In this document: in pieces, positions 1 through 8,692 of the stretch
How positions within the stretch are numbered: the stretch's first letter is position 1
Layout: each line of letters begins with the position of its first letter
Assembly: GCA_030601745.1 (NCBI GenBank)
Contig: JAUWBI010000023.1
Span: forward strand, 1-43,491
DNA from: Phycisphaerae bacterium
GTDB taxonomy: Bacteria; Planctomycetota; Phycisphaerae; Sedimentisphaerales; Anaerobacaceae
Length of the DNA stretch: 43,491 nt
Direction: 5' to 3'
Program-made: the position numbers and the translations under genes
The notes under the pieces: generated by a model
What the model saw: only the letters and a program-made list of their open reading frames with translations
Databases searched by the model: none
What the model was told of the DNA's origin: nothing

Positions 1-1
1 G

Positions 2-238
2 CAGAGTTACGATATTATCTTCCATGCGGCCCGATTCGAGGGTCAGGGCGAAAACGCCAGGAAGGTCAAGGACGTCCGTATGACGGTATGGCAAAACGGG
101 GTATTGATTCACGACGACGTGAAAGTGCCGAACAAGACCGGCGCCGGACGGCCGGAAGGGCCTGAGCCCGGGCCGATTCTGCTTCAGGAGCACGGGAACG
201 AAGTGTGGTTTCGCAATATCCGGATAGTGCCGCTATGA
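2..238 (+). CDS. DUF1080 (3-keto-disaccharide hydrolase family) protein, C-terminal part only
   Basis: The frame is open from base 2 to a TGA at 236-238, so the N-terminal part lies outside the window. The 78 visible residues show the usual DUF1080 C-terminus: a YDI strand, a short run before RMTVWQNGVLIHDDV, a Gly/Pro-rich loop, then LLQEHGNEVWFRNIRI. The same elements end the proteins at 10763-11902 and 17885-20029. The family (PF06439) is a concanavalin-like beta-sandwich linked to cleavage of 3-keto-glycosides. The next gene, a Tat-exported oxidoreductase, begins 42 bp downstream, which fits co-transcription. Localisation cannot be judged because the N-terminus is missing. Confidence 0.85.
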   Translation, partial: QSYDIIFHAARFEGQGENARKVKDVRMTVWQNGVLIHDDVKVPNKTGAGRPEGPEPGPILLQEHGNEVWFRNIRIVPL

Positions 239-280
239 GGCGAAAAAAAATAATGTATTGAAGGAAACAGGGAAAAAACT

Positions 281-1570
281 ATGAAAAGCAAAAAAACTAA
301 AAGAACAAAGACGGTAACCCGGCGGGAGTTTTTGAAAAGCACGGTGGTTGCGGCTGCAGGAGCTTTTGCGGTGCCGACAATCATTCCTTCGTCGGTGTTC
401 GGTACGAACGCACCGAGCAACCGCATCACGATGGGCTGTATTGGTATGGGAGGAAAAGGCACAGGAAATATGAAAGGATTCAAAGGCATGTCCGGCTGTG
501 AGGTGGTGGCGGTTTGCGATGTTGATGCCGGAAATCGGGAAAAAGCCCGTCAGACAGCCGGTCTTGATAAGAAGTCGTCGTACAACGATTTCCGCGAGCT
601 GATAGCGCGGGACGATATCGACGCCGTATCAGTTGCTCCACCTGACCATTGGCATGTACCGATGTCGATTGCCGCGGTCAGAACCGGCAAGGATGTGTTT
701 TGCGAAAAGCCGCTCACTCTGACCATAGCCGGGGGACGTGCCCTTGCTGATGAGGTGAAGCGCTTCGGCCGGGTTTTTCAGACCGGCTCTCAGCAGCGTT
801 CGGACAGTGAGTTTCGCTTCGCCTGCGAGCTGGTTCGCAACGGCAGGATAGGCAAACTGCATACCATCAAAGTTGGGATACCGGGAAACAACCGCACCTG
901 TCCGCCTACCTGGAAAGCTGAGCCGGTGCCGAAGGGCTTCGATTATGACTTATGGCTGGGTCCTGCCCCGTGGGAGCCATATACCGAGCAGCGCTGTCAC
1001 TATCAATTTCGGTTTATTTTAGACTACTCCGGCGGGCAGATGACCAACTGGGGCGCTCATTATCTTGATATTGCGCAGTGGGGCAACGACGCCGATGATA
1101 CCGGGCCGGTAGAAATCGATGGCAAAGGCGAGTTTCCCAAAACCGGGCTGTTCACGACCGCAAAAACAGTAGATATTGAGTACACCTATGGCAACGGTGT
1201 CAAATTGCTTCTGAAAACCGGTGGGGGAAATACACGTTTCGAAGGCAGTGAAGGATGGGTTTTTGTAACGCGCGGCAAAATAGACGCTGAACCGAAGTCA
1301 CTTCTCGAAGCGAAAATAGGGCCGGATGAAATCCACCTCTACAAAAGCCGGGACCACAAGCAGAATTTTCTGGATTGCATAAAGAGCCGCAGGGAGCCGA
1401 TTGCTTCGGCGGAGATTGGACACCGCTCCAGTACGGTCTGTCATCTGGGCAACATCGCGATGCTGCTTGGACGAAAGTTGAAATGGGACCCGGAGAAGGA
1501 ACGCTTCACGAACGACTGGGCAGCAAACCGCATGGTCGCCCGCAGTATGCGTGCACCATGGAGCTTGTGA
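281..1570 (+). CDS. Tat-exported Gfo/Idh/MocA family oxidoreductase (copy 1)
   Basis: The 429-aa protein has a twin-arginine leader (RREFLK, Arg14-Arg15) and an Ala-rich hydrophobic stretch to about residue 41. A Rossmann nucleotide-binding loop (GMGGKG, 55-60) follows, then the Gfo/Idh/MocA EKP motif (142-144, Lys143 the family's catalytic lysine) and an NWGAH segment placing a candidate active-site histidine at 260. The family oxidises or reduces sugar hydroxyls with NAD(P), often at C3 when paired with DUF1080 proteins. Export suggests a tightly bound cofactor, as in Zymomonas glucose-fructose oxidoreductase (inference). The start follows AAGGAAACAGGG. It is closest to the copies at 4262 and 5648, sharing their PSS(V/A)(F/L)G leader end and the terminal Arg-x-Pro-Trp-x-Leu. 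The substrate is unknown. Confidence 0.93.
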   Translation: MKSKKTKRTKTVTRREFLKSTVVAAAGAFAVPTIIPSSVFGTNAPSNRITMGCIGMGGKGTGNMKGFKGMSGCEVVAVCDVDAGNREKARQTAGLDKKSSYNDFRELIARDDIDAVSVAPPDHWHVPMSIAAVRTGKDVFCEKPLTLTIAGGRALADEVKRFGRVFQTGSQQRSDSEFRFACELVRNGRIGKLHTIKVGIPGNNRTCPPTWKAEPVPKGFDYDLWLGPAPWEPYTEQRCHYQFRFILDYSGGQMTNWGAHYLDIAQWGNDADDTGPVEIDGKGEFPKTGLFTTAKTVDIEYTYGNGVKLLLKTGGGNTRFEGSEGWVFVTRGKIDAEPKSLLEAKIGPDEIHLYKSRDHKQNFLDCIKSRREPIASAEIGHRSSTVCHLGNIAMLLGRKLKWDPEKERFTNDWAANRMVARSMRAPWSL

Positions 1571-1610
1571 GAATGATTAATGATTATTGATTAGTGAGAA
1601 AGGACGAGAT

Positions 1611-2885
1611 ATGAGAAGCGAAAGAAAGCTTGTTATTGCGATACTGGTAATCACTGTAATTTGCGGGTTCAGCGTTACAAGTGACGCTGAGCCGATTCGT
1701 CTTAAAGTTTCGGCACCAAAGATGGATTGTCTCGACGTGCCAGCCCACGCGACAATTCAATTGCCGGAACGATTAGCCGACGTGCCTGTTGAACAAATCA
1801 GTGTCAGGCTTATCCAGCTTGGTAATCTGTTCGCTAACGTTTCCGTACCGGGGCAGATTGTGATGGGCAGAGATAAGAAAATGGAACTGTGGTGGGTAAT
1901 GCCGCGGGTAAAGGCAAACAGCATAACCAGGTGGACTGCTGCCTTGAGCCGGAGGGAGAAATCAGACAAGGAGGTATTTTCCTGGAGGGACAAAGAAGGG
2001 GATTATCTCGATTTGCTCTTTAACGGCCATAAGGTAACGCGATATATATATGCCTACGATACTTCAAGCAAAGCGCGTATCCTTGAGACCTACAAGACGT
2101 TCCACCACGTTTTTGACGCTCAGGGACAAAACCTGCTGACTAATGGGCCGGACGGCCTGCATCCGTATCTGACAAATAAGATTCTGTATCCGCACCACCG
2201 CGGGATATTCATAGGGTGGAACAGGTTGGAGTTCGGAGGGAAGAGATATGATTTCTGGCACATGGGGGAGCAAGGGAGAGTCCAGAAACATCAGAAATTT
2301 CTGGAGCTGACGGCCGGCCCGGTCCTGGCAAAATCGAGGTCGCTGGTTCACTGGGATGACAAAAACGGCCGGACGATTATTGCCGAACAGCGGGAAACCA
2401 CGGTATTTCGTCAAAGCGACCCCACGGTTCTACTGCTGGAATTCCGCACCGAACTGAAAGCTGTTAGCGGCGACGTTTTTCTCAACGGCGACCCGGAACA
2501 TGCCGGCTTTCAGTATCGCCCGCACGATGGTGTTGCCAAGGGCAGTAAGGATGTGAAAGCAACTTACCTGTTTCATAAAGAAGGTATCAACCCTAAAAAG
2601 GACAAGGACATTCCCTGGGTGGGGATGTCATACGGATTGGGCGGCCGGCGTTACAGTGTAGAACATATGAATCATCCTGATAATCCGAAGCCAACCATCT
2701 ATTCGGCATATCGTGATTACGGACGTTTCGGTGCGTTCTTTAAGAAAGAAATCGGCGCCGGTGAAACATTGACGCTGCGCTATCGCATCTGGGTGATTGA
2801 AGGTGAGATGTCCGAGCGGCAAGAGCTGGCAAGCAAATACTCGGCGTTTGTTGACGGCCCAAAGGTTGAAGTGATTGGGCGGTGA
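1611..2885 (+). CDS. Exported DUF6807 (PmoA-like) family protein
   Basis: I place the start at ATG 1611 because GAAAGGACGAG lies just upstream and residues 1-27 then form a clean Sec signal peptide (KLVIAILVITVICGFSV, cleavage after DA). An upstream in-frame ATG at 1587 would add eight residues ahead of it. The 424-aa protein carries the DUF6807/PmoA-like beta-sandwich in its C-terminal two thirds, recognisable from HPYLTNKILYPHHRGIFIGW, the DFWH segment, and late QYRPHDG. Despite the Pfam nickname (methane oxygenase PmoA) these proteins are not the membrane methane monooxygenase subunit. In planctomycetes and Bacteroidetes they accompany sugar-oxidation genes. It lies 40 bp after the oxidoreductase at 281 and probably shares its transcript. 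The biochemical role is unknown. Confidence 0.85.
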   Translation: MRSERKLVIAILVITVICGFSVTSDAEPIRLKVSAPKMDCLDVPAHATIQLPERLADVPVEQISVRLIQLGNLFANVSVPGQIVMGRDKKMELWWVMPRVKANSITRWTAALSRREKSDKEVFSWRDKEGDYLDLLFNGHKVTRYIYAYDTSSKARILETYKTFHHVFDAQGQNLLTNGPDGLHPYLTNKILYPHHRGIFIGWNRLEFGGKRYDFWHMGEQGRVQKHQKFLELTAGPVLAKSRSLVHWDDKNGRTIIAEQRETTVFRQSDPTVLLLEFRTELKAVSGDVFLNGDPEHAGFQYRPHDGVAKGSKDVKATYLFHKEGINPKKDKDIPWVGMSYGLGGRRYSVEHMNHPDNPKPTIYSAYRDYGRFGAFFKKEIGAGETLTLRYRIWVIEGEMSERQELASKYSAFVDGPKVEVIGR

Positions 2886-3191
2886 AACGGTCACCGATTG
2901 AAAAATAGTAAGTCACGCTGAGGGATTCAAAGCCTTGAAGAGGTAGCAATTTTCACAGGAAATTTGAATTGCGTATTAGCTTCTGCAGGTTATAATGTAG
3001 AGATAATTCGGAGTGTTGGCAAAGATGGACCTCCTTTTGCGTGTAAGTCCTTTTGTAAAGGGCAGTTACACAATAAGCATATTCAAAACGGAGGAAATTG
3101 CAATAAAATAATGCTCGTAAGCGTTATTTCTTATAGATTACAGATTTATGCAAGAAGGATTCTGAGAGATTTTTATTAAGGAGAATAACAA
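2886..3191 (+). other. 306-bp intergenic leader, no credible gene
   Basis: This gap separates two gene groups. It holds a promoter-like pair at 2969-2996 and a hairpin at 3106-3129 (AAATAATGCT / AGCGTTATTT, 10 bp with one G-U pair, loop CGTA), and ends with AAGGAG just before the next start. A 71-codon open frame beginning at 2964 has no ribosome-binding site and no recognisable features, so I do not call it. If the promoter is real, the leader of the 3192 gene would be about 185 nt, long enough for structure-based control, but no known riboswitch class is recognised. Confidence 0.5.
2969..2996 (+). promoter_or_regulatory. Sigma70-like promoter for the 3192 gene group
   Basis: TTGCGT (2969-2974), a 16-bp spacer and a consensus TATAAT (2991-2996) lie in the right orientation, about 190 bp before the start at 3192. 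The -10 box matches perfectly and the -35 box matches four of six. Confidence 0.5.
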
Positions 3192-4196
3192 ATGAGTAGA
3201 GCTGTAACACTTTTTACGGGCCAGTGGGCGGATTTGCCCCTGGAAAAACTGGCCAAAAAGGCGGCAAGCTGGGGCTACGACGGGCTGGAATTAGCGTGCT
3301 GGGGCGACCACTTCGAGGTGGACAAGGCCCTGAGCGACCGCGGCTACTGCAAGGCCAAGCGTGACCTGCTGAAAAAGTACGGCCTTAAAGTGTACGCTAT
3401 CTCGACACACCTGGTTGGCCAGGCAGTCTGTGATAATATCGACGAACGTCATAAGGCAATCCTGCCCAAGGATGTCTGGGGCGACGGCGACCCGGAGGGC
3501 GTCCGCAAGCGTGCAGCCCAGAAGGTAATCGACGCTGCCAAGGCCGCGAAGAAGCTGGGCGTAAAGGTCGTCAATGGATTTACGGGAAGTTCGATATGGC
3601 ACCTGCTTTACTCGTTCCCGCCAGCCTCACCAGAGGCGATTCAGGCAGGTTACGACGATTTCGGGAGGCGGTGGCGACGCATCCTCAACGCCTTCAAGGC
3701 TGAGGGCGTTAAGTTCGCCCTGGAAGTGCACCCGACGGAGATTGCTTTTGACATTGCCTCGGCTCAGCGTGCCCTTAAGGCCGTCAGAGGCCACAAGTCC
3801 TTTGGCTTCAACTACGACCCCAGTCATCTCGGTTACCAAGGCGTTGATTACGTCAAGTTCATCCGCACGTTCCCGGACCGCATCTTCCACGCCCATATGA
3901 AGGACGTCTGGTGGGGCCACGGCGACGGCACGGTGGGTGTTTTCGGTGGTCATACCGATTTCGCCGACCCGCGTCGCTACTGGGACTTCCGCTCGCTCGG
4001 TCACGGCGATATCAATTTCGAGGAAATTATCGTCGCCCTCAATGACATCGGCTACCAGGGACCGCTTTCGGTTGAGTGGGAAGACACTCGTATGGATCGC
4101 GAGCACGGTGCAAAAGAAGCGTGCGAGTTCATTAAGAAGGCGGACTTCAAGCCATCACGGGTTGCTTTCGACGCAGCATTTGAGAAAAAGAAATAG
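3192..4196 (+). CDS. Sugar phosphate isomerase/epimerase family TIM-barrel protein, cytoplasmic
   Basis: The 334-aa protein has no signal peptide and follows a good AAGGAG site six bases before the ATG. It fits the xylose-isomerase-like (AP endonuclease family 2) TIM barrel: [10 protein letters not shown] early, FALEVHP (Glu178), NYDPSHLGY (Asp209, His212), HAHMKD (His235) and LSVEWED (Glu295). These are the usual divalent-metal ligands of the fold. Members epimerise or isomerise free or keto-sugars. Beside DUF1080 and Gfo/Idh/MocA genes, a role in converting a 3-keto-sugar or an epimer is plausible but inferred. Downstream, the oxidoreductase at 4262 starts after 65 bp. Confidence 0.9.
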   Translation: MSRAVTLFTGQWADLPLEKLAKKAASWGYDGLELACWGDHFEVDKALSDRGYCKAKRDLLKKYGLKVYAISTHLVGQAVCDNIDERHKAILPKDVWGDGDPEGVRKRAAQKVIDAAKAAKKLGVKVVNGFTGSSIWHLLYSFPPASPEAIQAGYDDFGRRWRRILNAFKAEGVKFALEVHPTEIAFDIASAQRALKAVRGHKSFGFNYDPSHLGYQGVDYVKFIRTFPDRIFHAHMKDVWWGHGDGTVGVFGGHTDFADPRRYWDFRSLGHGDINFEEIIVALNDIGYQGPLSVEWEDTRMDREHGAKEACEFIKKADFKPSRVAFDAAFEKKK

Positions 4197-4261
4197 AACT
4201 TTGACGGTTCTAAACAGATTATTTTGGGTTCGTCAGGGCTAAAATTGCAGGAAGAGTGGTT

Positions 4262-5563
4262 ATGAATAACAAAAGCAATATTAGCCGGCGTGAGTTCCTC
4301 GGAAGAGCAGCCGGTACTGCTGTGGGGGTAATAGGTTTTCCATACATTGTTCCTTCATCGGCCCTGGGTAGAGCGGGCGGTACCGCGGCGAGTGATAGGA
4401 TTACGTTAGGCTTTATCGGCACGGGCAAACAGAGCAAGCACCTGATGAGGTCGTTTTTGAACTCGCGCGGCACCCAGGTCCTGGCCGGCTGTGACGTCGA
4501 TAAACTAAAGCTGAAACGCGGACAGGATATAACAGAAAAACATTATGCCAAGCAGATGGCTAAAGGCACCTACAAAGGTTATGCGTGCTACGGAGATTTT
4601 CGTGAGCTGGTTGCAAGGGATGACATTGATGCGGTGGTAATTGCGACGCCGGACCACTGGCACGCCATTACGGTTATCCAGTCGGCCAAGGCAGGCAAGG
4701 ACATTTTCTGCGAGAAGCCGCTCTCGCAGACTATCGTCGAGGCCAGGGAGATGGTCAATGCGGTCAGGCGCTACGGGCGGGTCTTTCAGACCGGCAGCAT
4801 GCAGCGTTCAGACTGGCACTTCCGCTTAGGCTGCGAACTGGTTCTCAACGGTTACATCGGCAAATTAAAACATGTAACGGTTGACGTCGGCGGCCCGCCG
4901 GAGGATAAACCTTTAGCCGCACAACCGGTACCGGATTATCTCGATTGGGATATGTGGGTAGGCCCGGCATTATGGAGGCCGTACAACTCGGAGCTGTCTC
5001 CCAACATCAGTTGGGACGGCTTTCCTAATTGGCGATATAACAGCCGCTTCGGCGGCGGCGGAATGACCGACTGGGGCGCACACCACTTCGATATCGCCCA
5101 GTGGGGTATGGGTATGGACGAGAGCGGGCCGGTCGAAATTATTCCGCCCGACGGTAAGGATTACAAGGTACTCACCTACAAATACGCCAACGGTGTTACG
5201 ATGACCCGCGATAGAGCCAACGGCGTTCTGTTTACCGGCACCAAAGGCAAAGTTGAGGTCAATCGCGGGCATTTGAAGACCTGGCCCGACACTCTTAAGA
5301 ATCAGCAAATCGGCACTGATGAAAAACACCTTTACGAAAGCAAGAACCACTACGTTGACTGGCTCGATGCCATCCGGAAACGCAGCAAACCGATTTGCGA
5401 TATAGAGACCGGGTGCCGTTCGGTAAGCGTCTGTCATTTAGGCAATATTGCCTACAAGCTTGGCCGGTCGTTGAAATGGGACCCCAAACGTGAAATTTTT
5501 GTCGGGGATAGTAACGCCAACCGTTTACTATCCCGGCTGATGCGCAGCCCGTGGCATCTATAA
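4262..5563 (+). CDS. Tat-exported Gfo/Idh/MocA family oxidoreductase (copy 2)
   Basis: ATG 4262 is preferred over the in-frame GTG at 4256 because AGGAAG at 4249-4254 gives proper spacing to the ATG. The 433-aa protein has the Tat motif SRREFLG (Arg9-Arg10), the linker PSSALG, a nucleotide loop GTGKQS (53-58, the third glycine replaced by serine), EKP at 151-153 and TDWGAHHFDIAQWG in the C-terminal domain. The tail ends in Arg-Ser-Pro-Trp-His-Leu, as in copy 3. Its linker reads GTAASDRI, a useful uninserted comparison for copy 3, where a palindrome interrupts the same place. Role as for the other exported copies: probable NAD(P)-dependent oxidation of a sugar hydroxyl in the cell envelope. 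The altered loop may change cofactor grip. Confidence 0.92.
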   Translation: MNNKSNISRREFLGRAAGTAVGVIGFPYIVPSSALGRAGGTAASDRITLGFIGTGKQSKHLMRSFLNSRGTQVLAGCDVDKLKLKRGQDITEKHYAKQMAKGTYKGYACYGDFRELVARDDIDAVVIATPDHWHAITVIQSAKAGKDIFCEKPLSQTIVEAREMVNAVRRYGRVFQTGSMQRSDWHFRLGCELVLNGYIGKLKHVTVDVGGPPEDKPLAAQPVPDYLDWDMWVGPALWRPYNSELSPNISWDGFPNWRYNSRFGGGGMTDWGAHHFDIAQWGMGMDESGPVEIIPPDGKDYKVLTYKYANGVTMTRDRANGVLFTGTKGKVEVNRGHLKTWPDTLKNQQIGTDEKHLYESKNHYVDWLDAIRKRSKPICDIETGCRSVSVCHLGNIAYKLGRSLKWDPKREIFVGDSNANRLLSRLMRSPWHL

Positions 5564-5567
5564 ATAA

Positions 5568-5605
5568 TGTAAAACTAAAAGCTAAAAACGCAAAACTGTG
5601 GAATT
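5568..5605 (+). repeat. 38-bp A-rich direct repeat, copy A
   Basis: It begins TGTAAAACTAAAAGC and ends AAAACTGTGGAATT, five bases after the stop of oxidoreductase copy 2. The copy at 6987-7024 matches at 36 of 38 positions and sits at the same place after copy 3. The sequence is a loose array of the word (C/G)TAAAA, resembling the word arrays elsewhere in the window. Confidence 0.75.
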
Positions 5606-5647
5606 CAAAGAAAAGTATTCACAAAAGATAAACAGGAGGAAAAGTAT

Positions 5648-6982
5648 ATGGCAAAGAAGACAATATCACGACGTCAGTTTTTGAGAAAAGCAGCCGCTGG
5701 ATCCATAGGCGTGGTTGGTTTTCCTTATTTTGTTCCGTCTTCGGCCCTTGGTAAGGCCGGTAACGTTGCTGCGAGCCCCGCCCCTGCGGCAGGGGTCGGG
5801 GCGAGCAATCGGATAGTGATGGGCTGCATCGGGGTGGGCGGCATGGGCAGTGGTAACATGCGCGGTTTCTTAGGCAAAAAGGAGGTGCAGGTGGTTGCCG
5901 TCTGCGATGTTGATAAGGGTCGTCGCGACAGGGCCAAGAAAACCGTGGACGACAGATATAAGAATAATGACTGCAAGGCGTACCTGGATTTTCGCGAAGT
6001 GGTGGAACGAACGGACATCGATGCGTTATCGTTAGCATTGCCGGACCAGTGGCACGCTATTCCCGCAGTTATGGCTGCGAGGGCTGGTAAGGATATGTAT
6101 GCGGAAAAGCCGTTGGCGCGAACCATCCGCGAAGGCCGGGCTATCTGCGATGCGGTCCATCGTTACAGCAGGGTCTGGCAGACCGGCAGCCAGCAGCGGT
6201 CAGGTGGGAACTTTCACCGCGCCTGCGAGCTGGTCCGCAACGGACGGATCGGCAAGGTTCATAAGGTAGAGGTAGGCCTTCCTACCGGAGGCAGCACCGG
6301 CAACAGACCGGTACAGCCCGTTCCGGAGGGTCTGGACTGGGACTTCTGGCTGGGCCCGGCACCGTGGAGACCCTATTGCGATTTTGGCCGTGACCGCTGC
6401 CACTACCAATGGCGGTGGATTATGGACTACTCCGGCGGGCAGCTCACCGACTGGGCGGGCCATCACATCGACATCGCCCACTGGGGTCTGGGGCTGGAGC
6501 GTACCGGTCCGGTCGAGATCGAAGGCAGAGGCGTATATCCCCGAGACGGGCTATACGACGTCCCCATGGCGTACAAGTTCACCTGCAAATACGACAACGG
6601 CATTGTAATGACGGTCGCCAACAACAAGCAGATTCCCCAGGGCACAAAGTGGTACGGCGAAACGGGGTGGGTCTATGTCAAACGCGGCAAACTTGAGGCT
6701 GACCCGCCGAGTGTTCTGCAGGAAAAAATTGGCCCTAATGAAATCAAGCTGTATAAGAGTAACGACCACAAGCAGAATTTCCTGGACTGTATCAGGAGTC
6801 GCAAACTAACAATTGCGCCTGTAGAGGTGGGCCATCGATCCATCAGCGTCGCATTGCTGGGCGAAATCGCCATGCTCCTGGGACGCAAACTCAAATGGAA
6901 CCCTGAGAAGGAAATCTTTCTAAATGATGAGCAAGCCAACAGAATGCTGTCACGGCCGATGCGCAGTCCATGGCACCTGTAA
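5648..6982 (+). CDS. Tat-exported Gfo/Idh/MocA family oxidoreductase (copy 3), carrying a palindrome-encoded insert
   Basis: The ATG follows AGGAGGAAAAGTAT, the strongest ribosome-binding site in the region. The 444-aa protein has the Tat motif SRRQFLR (Arg8-Arg9), nucleotide loop GVGGMG (62-67), EKP at 153-155 and TDWAGHHIDIAHWG. Residues 44-53 (PAPAAGVGAS) are encoded by the 25-bp palindrome plus a 5-bp duplication. Removing them restores AASNRI, matching AASDRI of copy 2. Copies 2 and 3 share leader and tail and are likely a tandem duplication. The probable role is oxidation of a sugar hydroxyl in the cell envelope; substrate unknown. The insert falls in the flexible linker between the Tat leader and the folded domain, so activity is probably retained. 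Confidence 0.92.
   Translation: MAKKTISRRQFLRKAAAGSIGVVGFPYFVPSSALGKAGNVAASPAPAAGVGASNRIVMGCIGVGGMGSGNMRGFLGKKEVQVVAVCDVDKGRRDRAKKTVDDRYKNNDCKAYLDFREVVERTDIDALSLALPDQWHAIPAVMAARAGKDMYAEKPLARTIREGRAICDAVHRYSRVWQTGSQQRSGGNFHRACELVRNGRIGKVHKVEVGLPTGGSTGNRPVQPVPEGLDWDFWLGPAPWRPYCDFGRDRCHYQWRWIMDYSGGQLTDWAGHHIDIAHWGLGLERTGPVEIEGRGVYPRDGLYDVPMAYKFTCKYDNGIVMTVANNKQIPQGTKWYGETGWVYVKRGKLEADPPSVLQEKIGPNEIKLYKSNDHKQNFLDCIRSRKLTIAPVEVGHRSISVALLGEIAMLLGRKLKWNPEKEIFLNDEQANRMLSRPMRSPWHL
5772..5806. mobile_element. 25-bp palindromic micro-element with 5-bp duplication, inside a gene
   Basis: The element (5777-5801) reads CCCGCCCCTGC, a two-base loop, then the complementary arm ending AGGGGTCGGGG. It is flanked by CGAGC at 5772-5776 and again at 5802-5806. 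It is identical over 25 bp to the copy at 21679-21703, whose flanks are TTAAT. Element plus one duplication is 30 bp, adding ten codons to the oxidoreductase without shifting the frame. Confidence 0.85.
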
Positions 6983-6986
6983 GTAG

Positions 6987-7024
6987 TGTAAAATTAAAAG
7001 CTAAAAAAGCAAAACTGTGGAATT
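6987..7024 (+). repeat. 38-bp A-rich direct repeat, copy B
   Basis: Second copy of the repeat at 5568-5605, with two substitutions, again a few bases after an oxidoreductase stop codon. The pair could be a relic of the duplication that produced copies 2 and 3. Confidence 0.75.
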
Positions 7025-7069
7025 TATTATTTCAAATAACAGTTGCAGAAAAAAGAAAGGAGAAAAAAA

Positions 7070-8692
7070 ATGAGTCAAAGGTCAAAAGTTATTAACACTG
7101 CATTGCTTGTCGTTTTGTGTTTTGCCTTGGTCGGGGATGCAGCGCCTCTAAAAGCGCTTATTGTCGACGGCCAGAACAATCACAACTGGAAAGGCACCAC
7201 GCCGGTTATGAAGAAGATTCTGGATGGGACAGGCCTTTTCAAGGTGGACGTAGCCACATCCCCGCCGAAGGGTCAGTCGTTGTCCAGCTTCAAGCCAGAT
7301 TTCGCGAAGTACGACGTGGTGCTCTCGAACTACAACGGTGCCGACTGGCCGAAAGAGACCCAGGATGCTTTTGTCGAGTACGTGCGGTCCGGCGGAGGGC
7401 TCGTGATTTTCCACGCAGCAAACAACTCCTTCCGGCAATGGAAGGAATACAACGAGATAATCGGGATTAGATGGGGCGGGAATGAAAAAACCGGTCCGTA
7501 TATTCGCTGGCGTGACGGCAAGGTTGTCCGCGATATGAGCCCGGGTGGAGCTGGAGGACACGGTCCACAACACGCCTTTCAGGTTGTAATCCGCAACAAG
7601 AAGCATCCGATTACGAGGGGTTTACCCGAGAAGTGGATGCACGTGAAGGACGAACTTTACGCCAAACTTCGTGGTCCAGCCAAGAATTTGACAGTTCTGG
7701 CAACTGCCTATGCAGACCCCAAGCAGAGAGGCACGGGTGAACACGAGCCAATTTTGTTTACCATCAATTATGGCAAGGGAAGAGTCTTTCACACGGTCCT
7801 CGGCCATGACGCCCCCCAGATGGAATGCGTCGGCTTTATCGTAACATTGCAGCGGGGTACTGAATGGGCTGCGACCGGTAAGGTTACACAGAAAGTCCCG
7901 GAGGATTTCCCGAGCGCAACCGAAGTGCGCAGGTGGAAAGACTTTACGAACCCGAAACCTGTGATTAGTTCAGGAAAGGAAACAGAAATGGATGAGTTAC
8001 TGGAAAAAGTAAAGACGTATGATTGGGGCCAAAGCCGGGAACCGCTTACCAAGCTATCCGATTTGGTGCGTAAAGCATACGGTTCACCTGCGGAACTGAG
8101 ACGAATTGAGAGAAGTTTGGTGGAGGTGCTGCGGTCGGAGGCAACGCGGGCCGGCAAGCAGTTCATCTGCAGGAAATTGAGCATTATCGGCACCGAAGAG
8201 TCCGTTCCCACGCTGGGTGCGATGCTGACCAAGCCGAAATTCTCTGATATGGCAAGGTATGCGCTGGAGCGTATACCCGGTGCGGCCGTCGATGAAGCAT
8301 TGCGGAACGCCCTGCAGCAAACAACGGGCAAAACGAAGGTCGGTATAATCAATACGCTGGGCCAGCGCCATGACAATAGAGCAGTTCGCGCTCTGCGCAG
8401 ACTGATTCGGGATTCCGACCCATTGACAGCCGGTGCCGCTGTGGCCGCTCTGGGCAACATTGCCGGTCCTCGGGCCACCAGAGCGCTGGCACAAGCAAAG
8501 GACAGAGCCACCGGCAAATTGCGACTGCTGGTTTGTGATGCTTATCTGAAGTGTGCCGACGAGCTCGCGGCCCAGGGTAAAAAAGACCAGGCTTTAGCCA
8601 TCTACAATGAACTTATGAAAGAGCCCAAGCCGATTAATATCGCTGCGCTGCGCGGCCGGATTAACCTGCTGCAAAAGAAGGACAAAAAATGA
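7070..8692 (+). CDS. Exported ThuA-domain protein with C-terminal HEAT repeats
   Basis: ATG 7070 is chosen because AAAGGAG lies just upstream and the first 25 residues form a Sec signal peptide (TALLVVLCFALVGDA). Residues about 27-285 are a ThuA-like domain (trehalose utilisation, class I glutamine-amidotransferase fold): KALIVDGQNNHNW, YDVVLSNYNG, GGGLVIFHAANNSF, then KGRVFHTVLGHD. The remaining 250 residues are HEAT-type helical pairs (for example AVRALRRLIRDSDPLTAGAA). ThuA/ThuB in rhizobia act in 3-keto-trehalose metabolism, so the domain fits this island. The substrate here is unknown. The stop overlaps the start of the next HEAT gene by 4 bp (ATGA), so the two are translationally coupled. 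Confidence 0.88.
   Translation: MSQRSKVINTALLVVLCFALVGDAAPLKALIVDGQNNHNWKGTTPVMKKILDGTGLFKVDVATSPPKGQSLSSFKPDFAKYDVVLSNYNGADWPKETQDAFVEYVRSGGGLVIFHAANNSFRQWKEYNEIIGIRWGGNEKTGPYIRWRDGKVVRDMSPGGAGGHGPQHAFQVVIRNKKHPITRGLPEKWMHVKDELYAKLRGPAKNLTVLATAYADPKQRGTGEHEPILFTINYGKGRVFHTVLGHDAPQMECVGFIVTLQRGTEWAATGKVTQKVPEDFPSATEVRRWKDFTNPKPVISSGKETEMDELLEKVKTYDWGQSREPLTKLSDLVRKAYGSPAELRRIERSLVEVLRSEATRAGKQFICRKLSIIGTEESVPTLGAMLTKPKFSDMARYALERIPGAAVDEALRNALQQTTGKTKVGIINTLGQRHDNRAVRALRRLIRDSDPLTAGAAVAALGNIAGPRATRALAQAKDRATGKLRLLVCDAYLKCADELAAQGKKDQALAIYNELMKEPKPINIAALRGRINLLQKKDKK

Noticed and set aside
2964-3179. 71-codon open frame between two genes
   Set aside because: It starts at TTG without a ribosome-binding site, has no recognisable residues, and overlaps a promoter-like pair and a hairpin.
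8084-8517. Long minus-strand frames opposite the ThuA-HEAT gene
   Set aside because: They are shadows of a clear coding gene, with no start signal or known domain.
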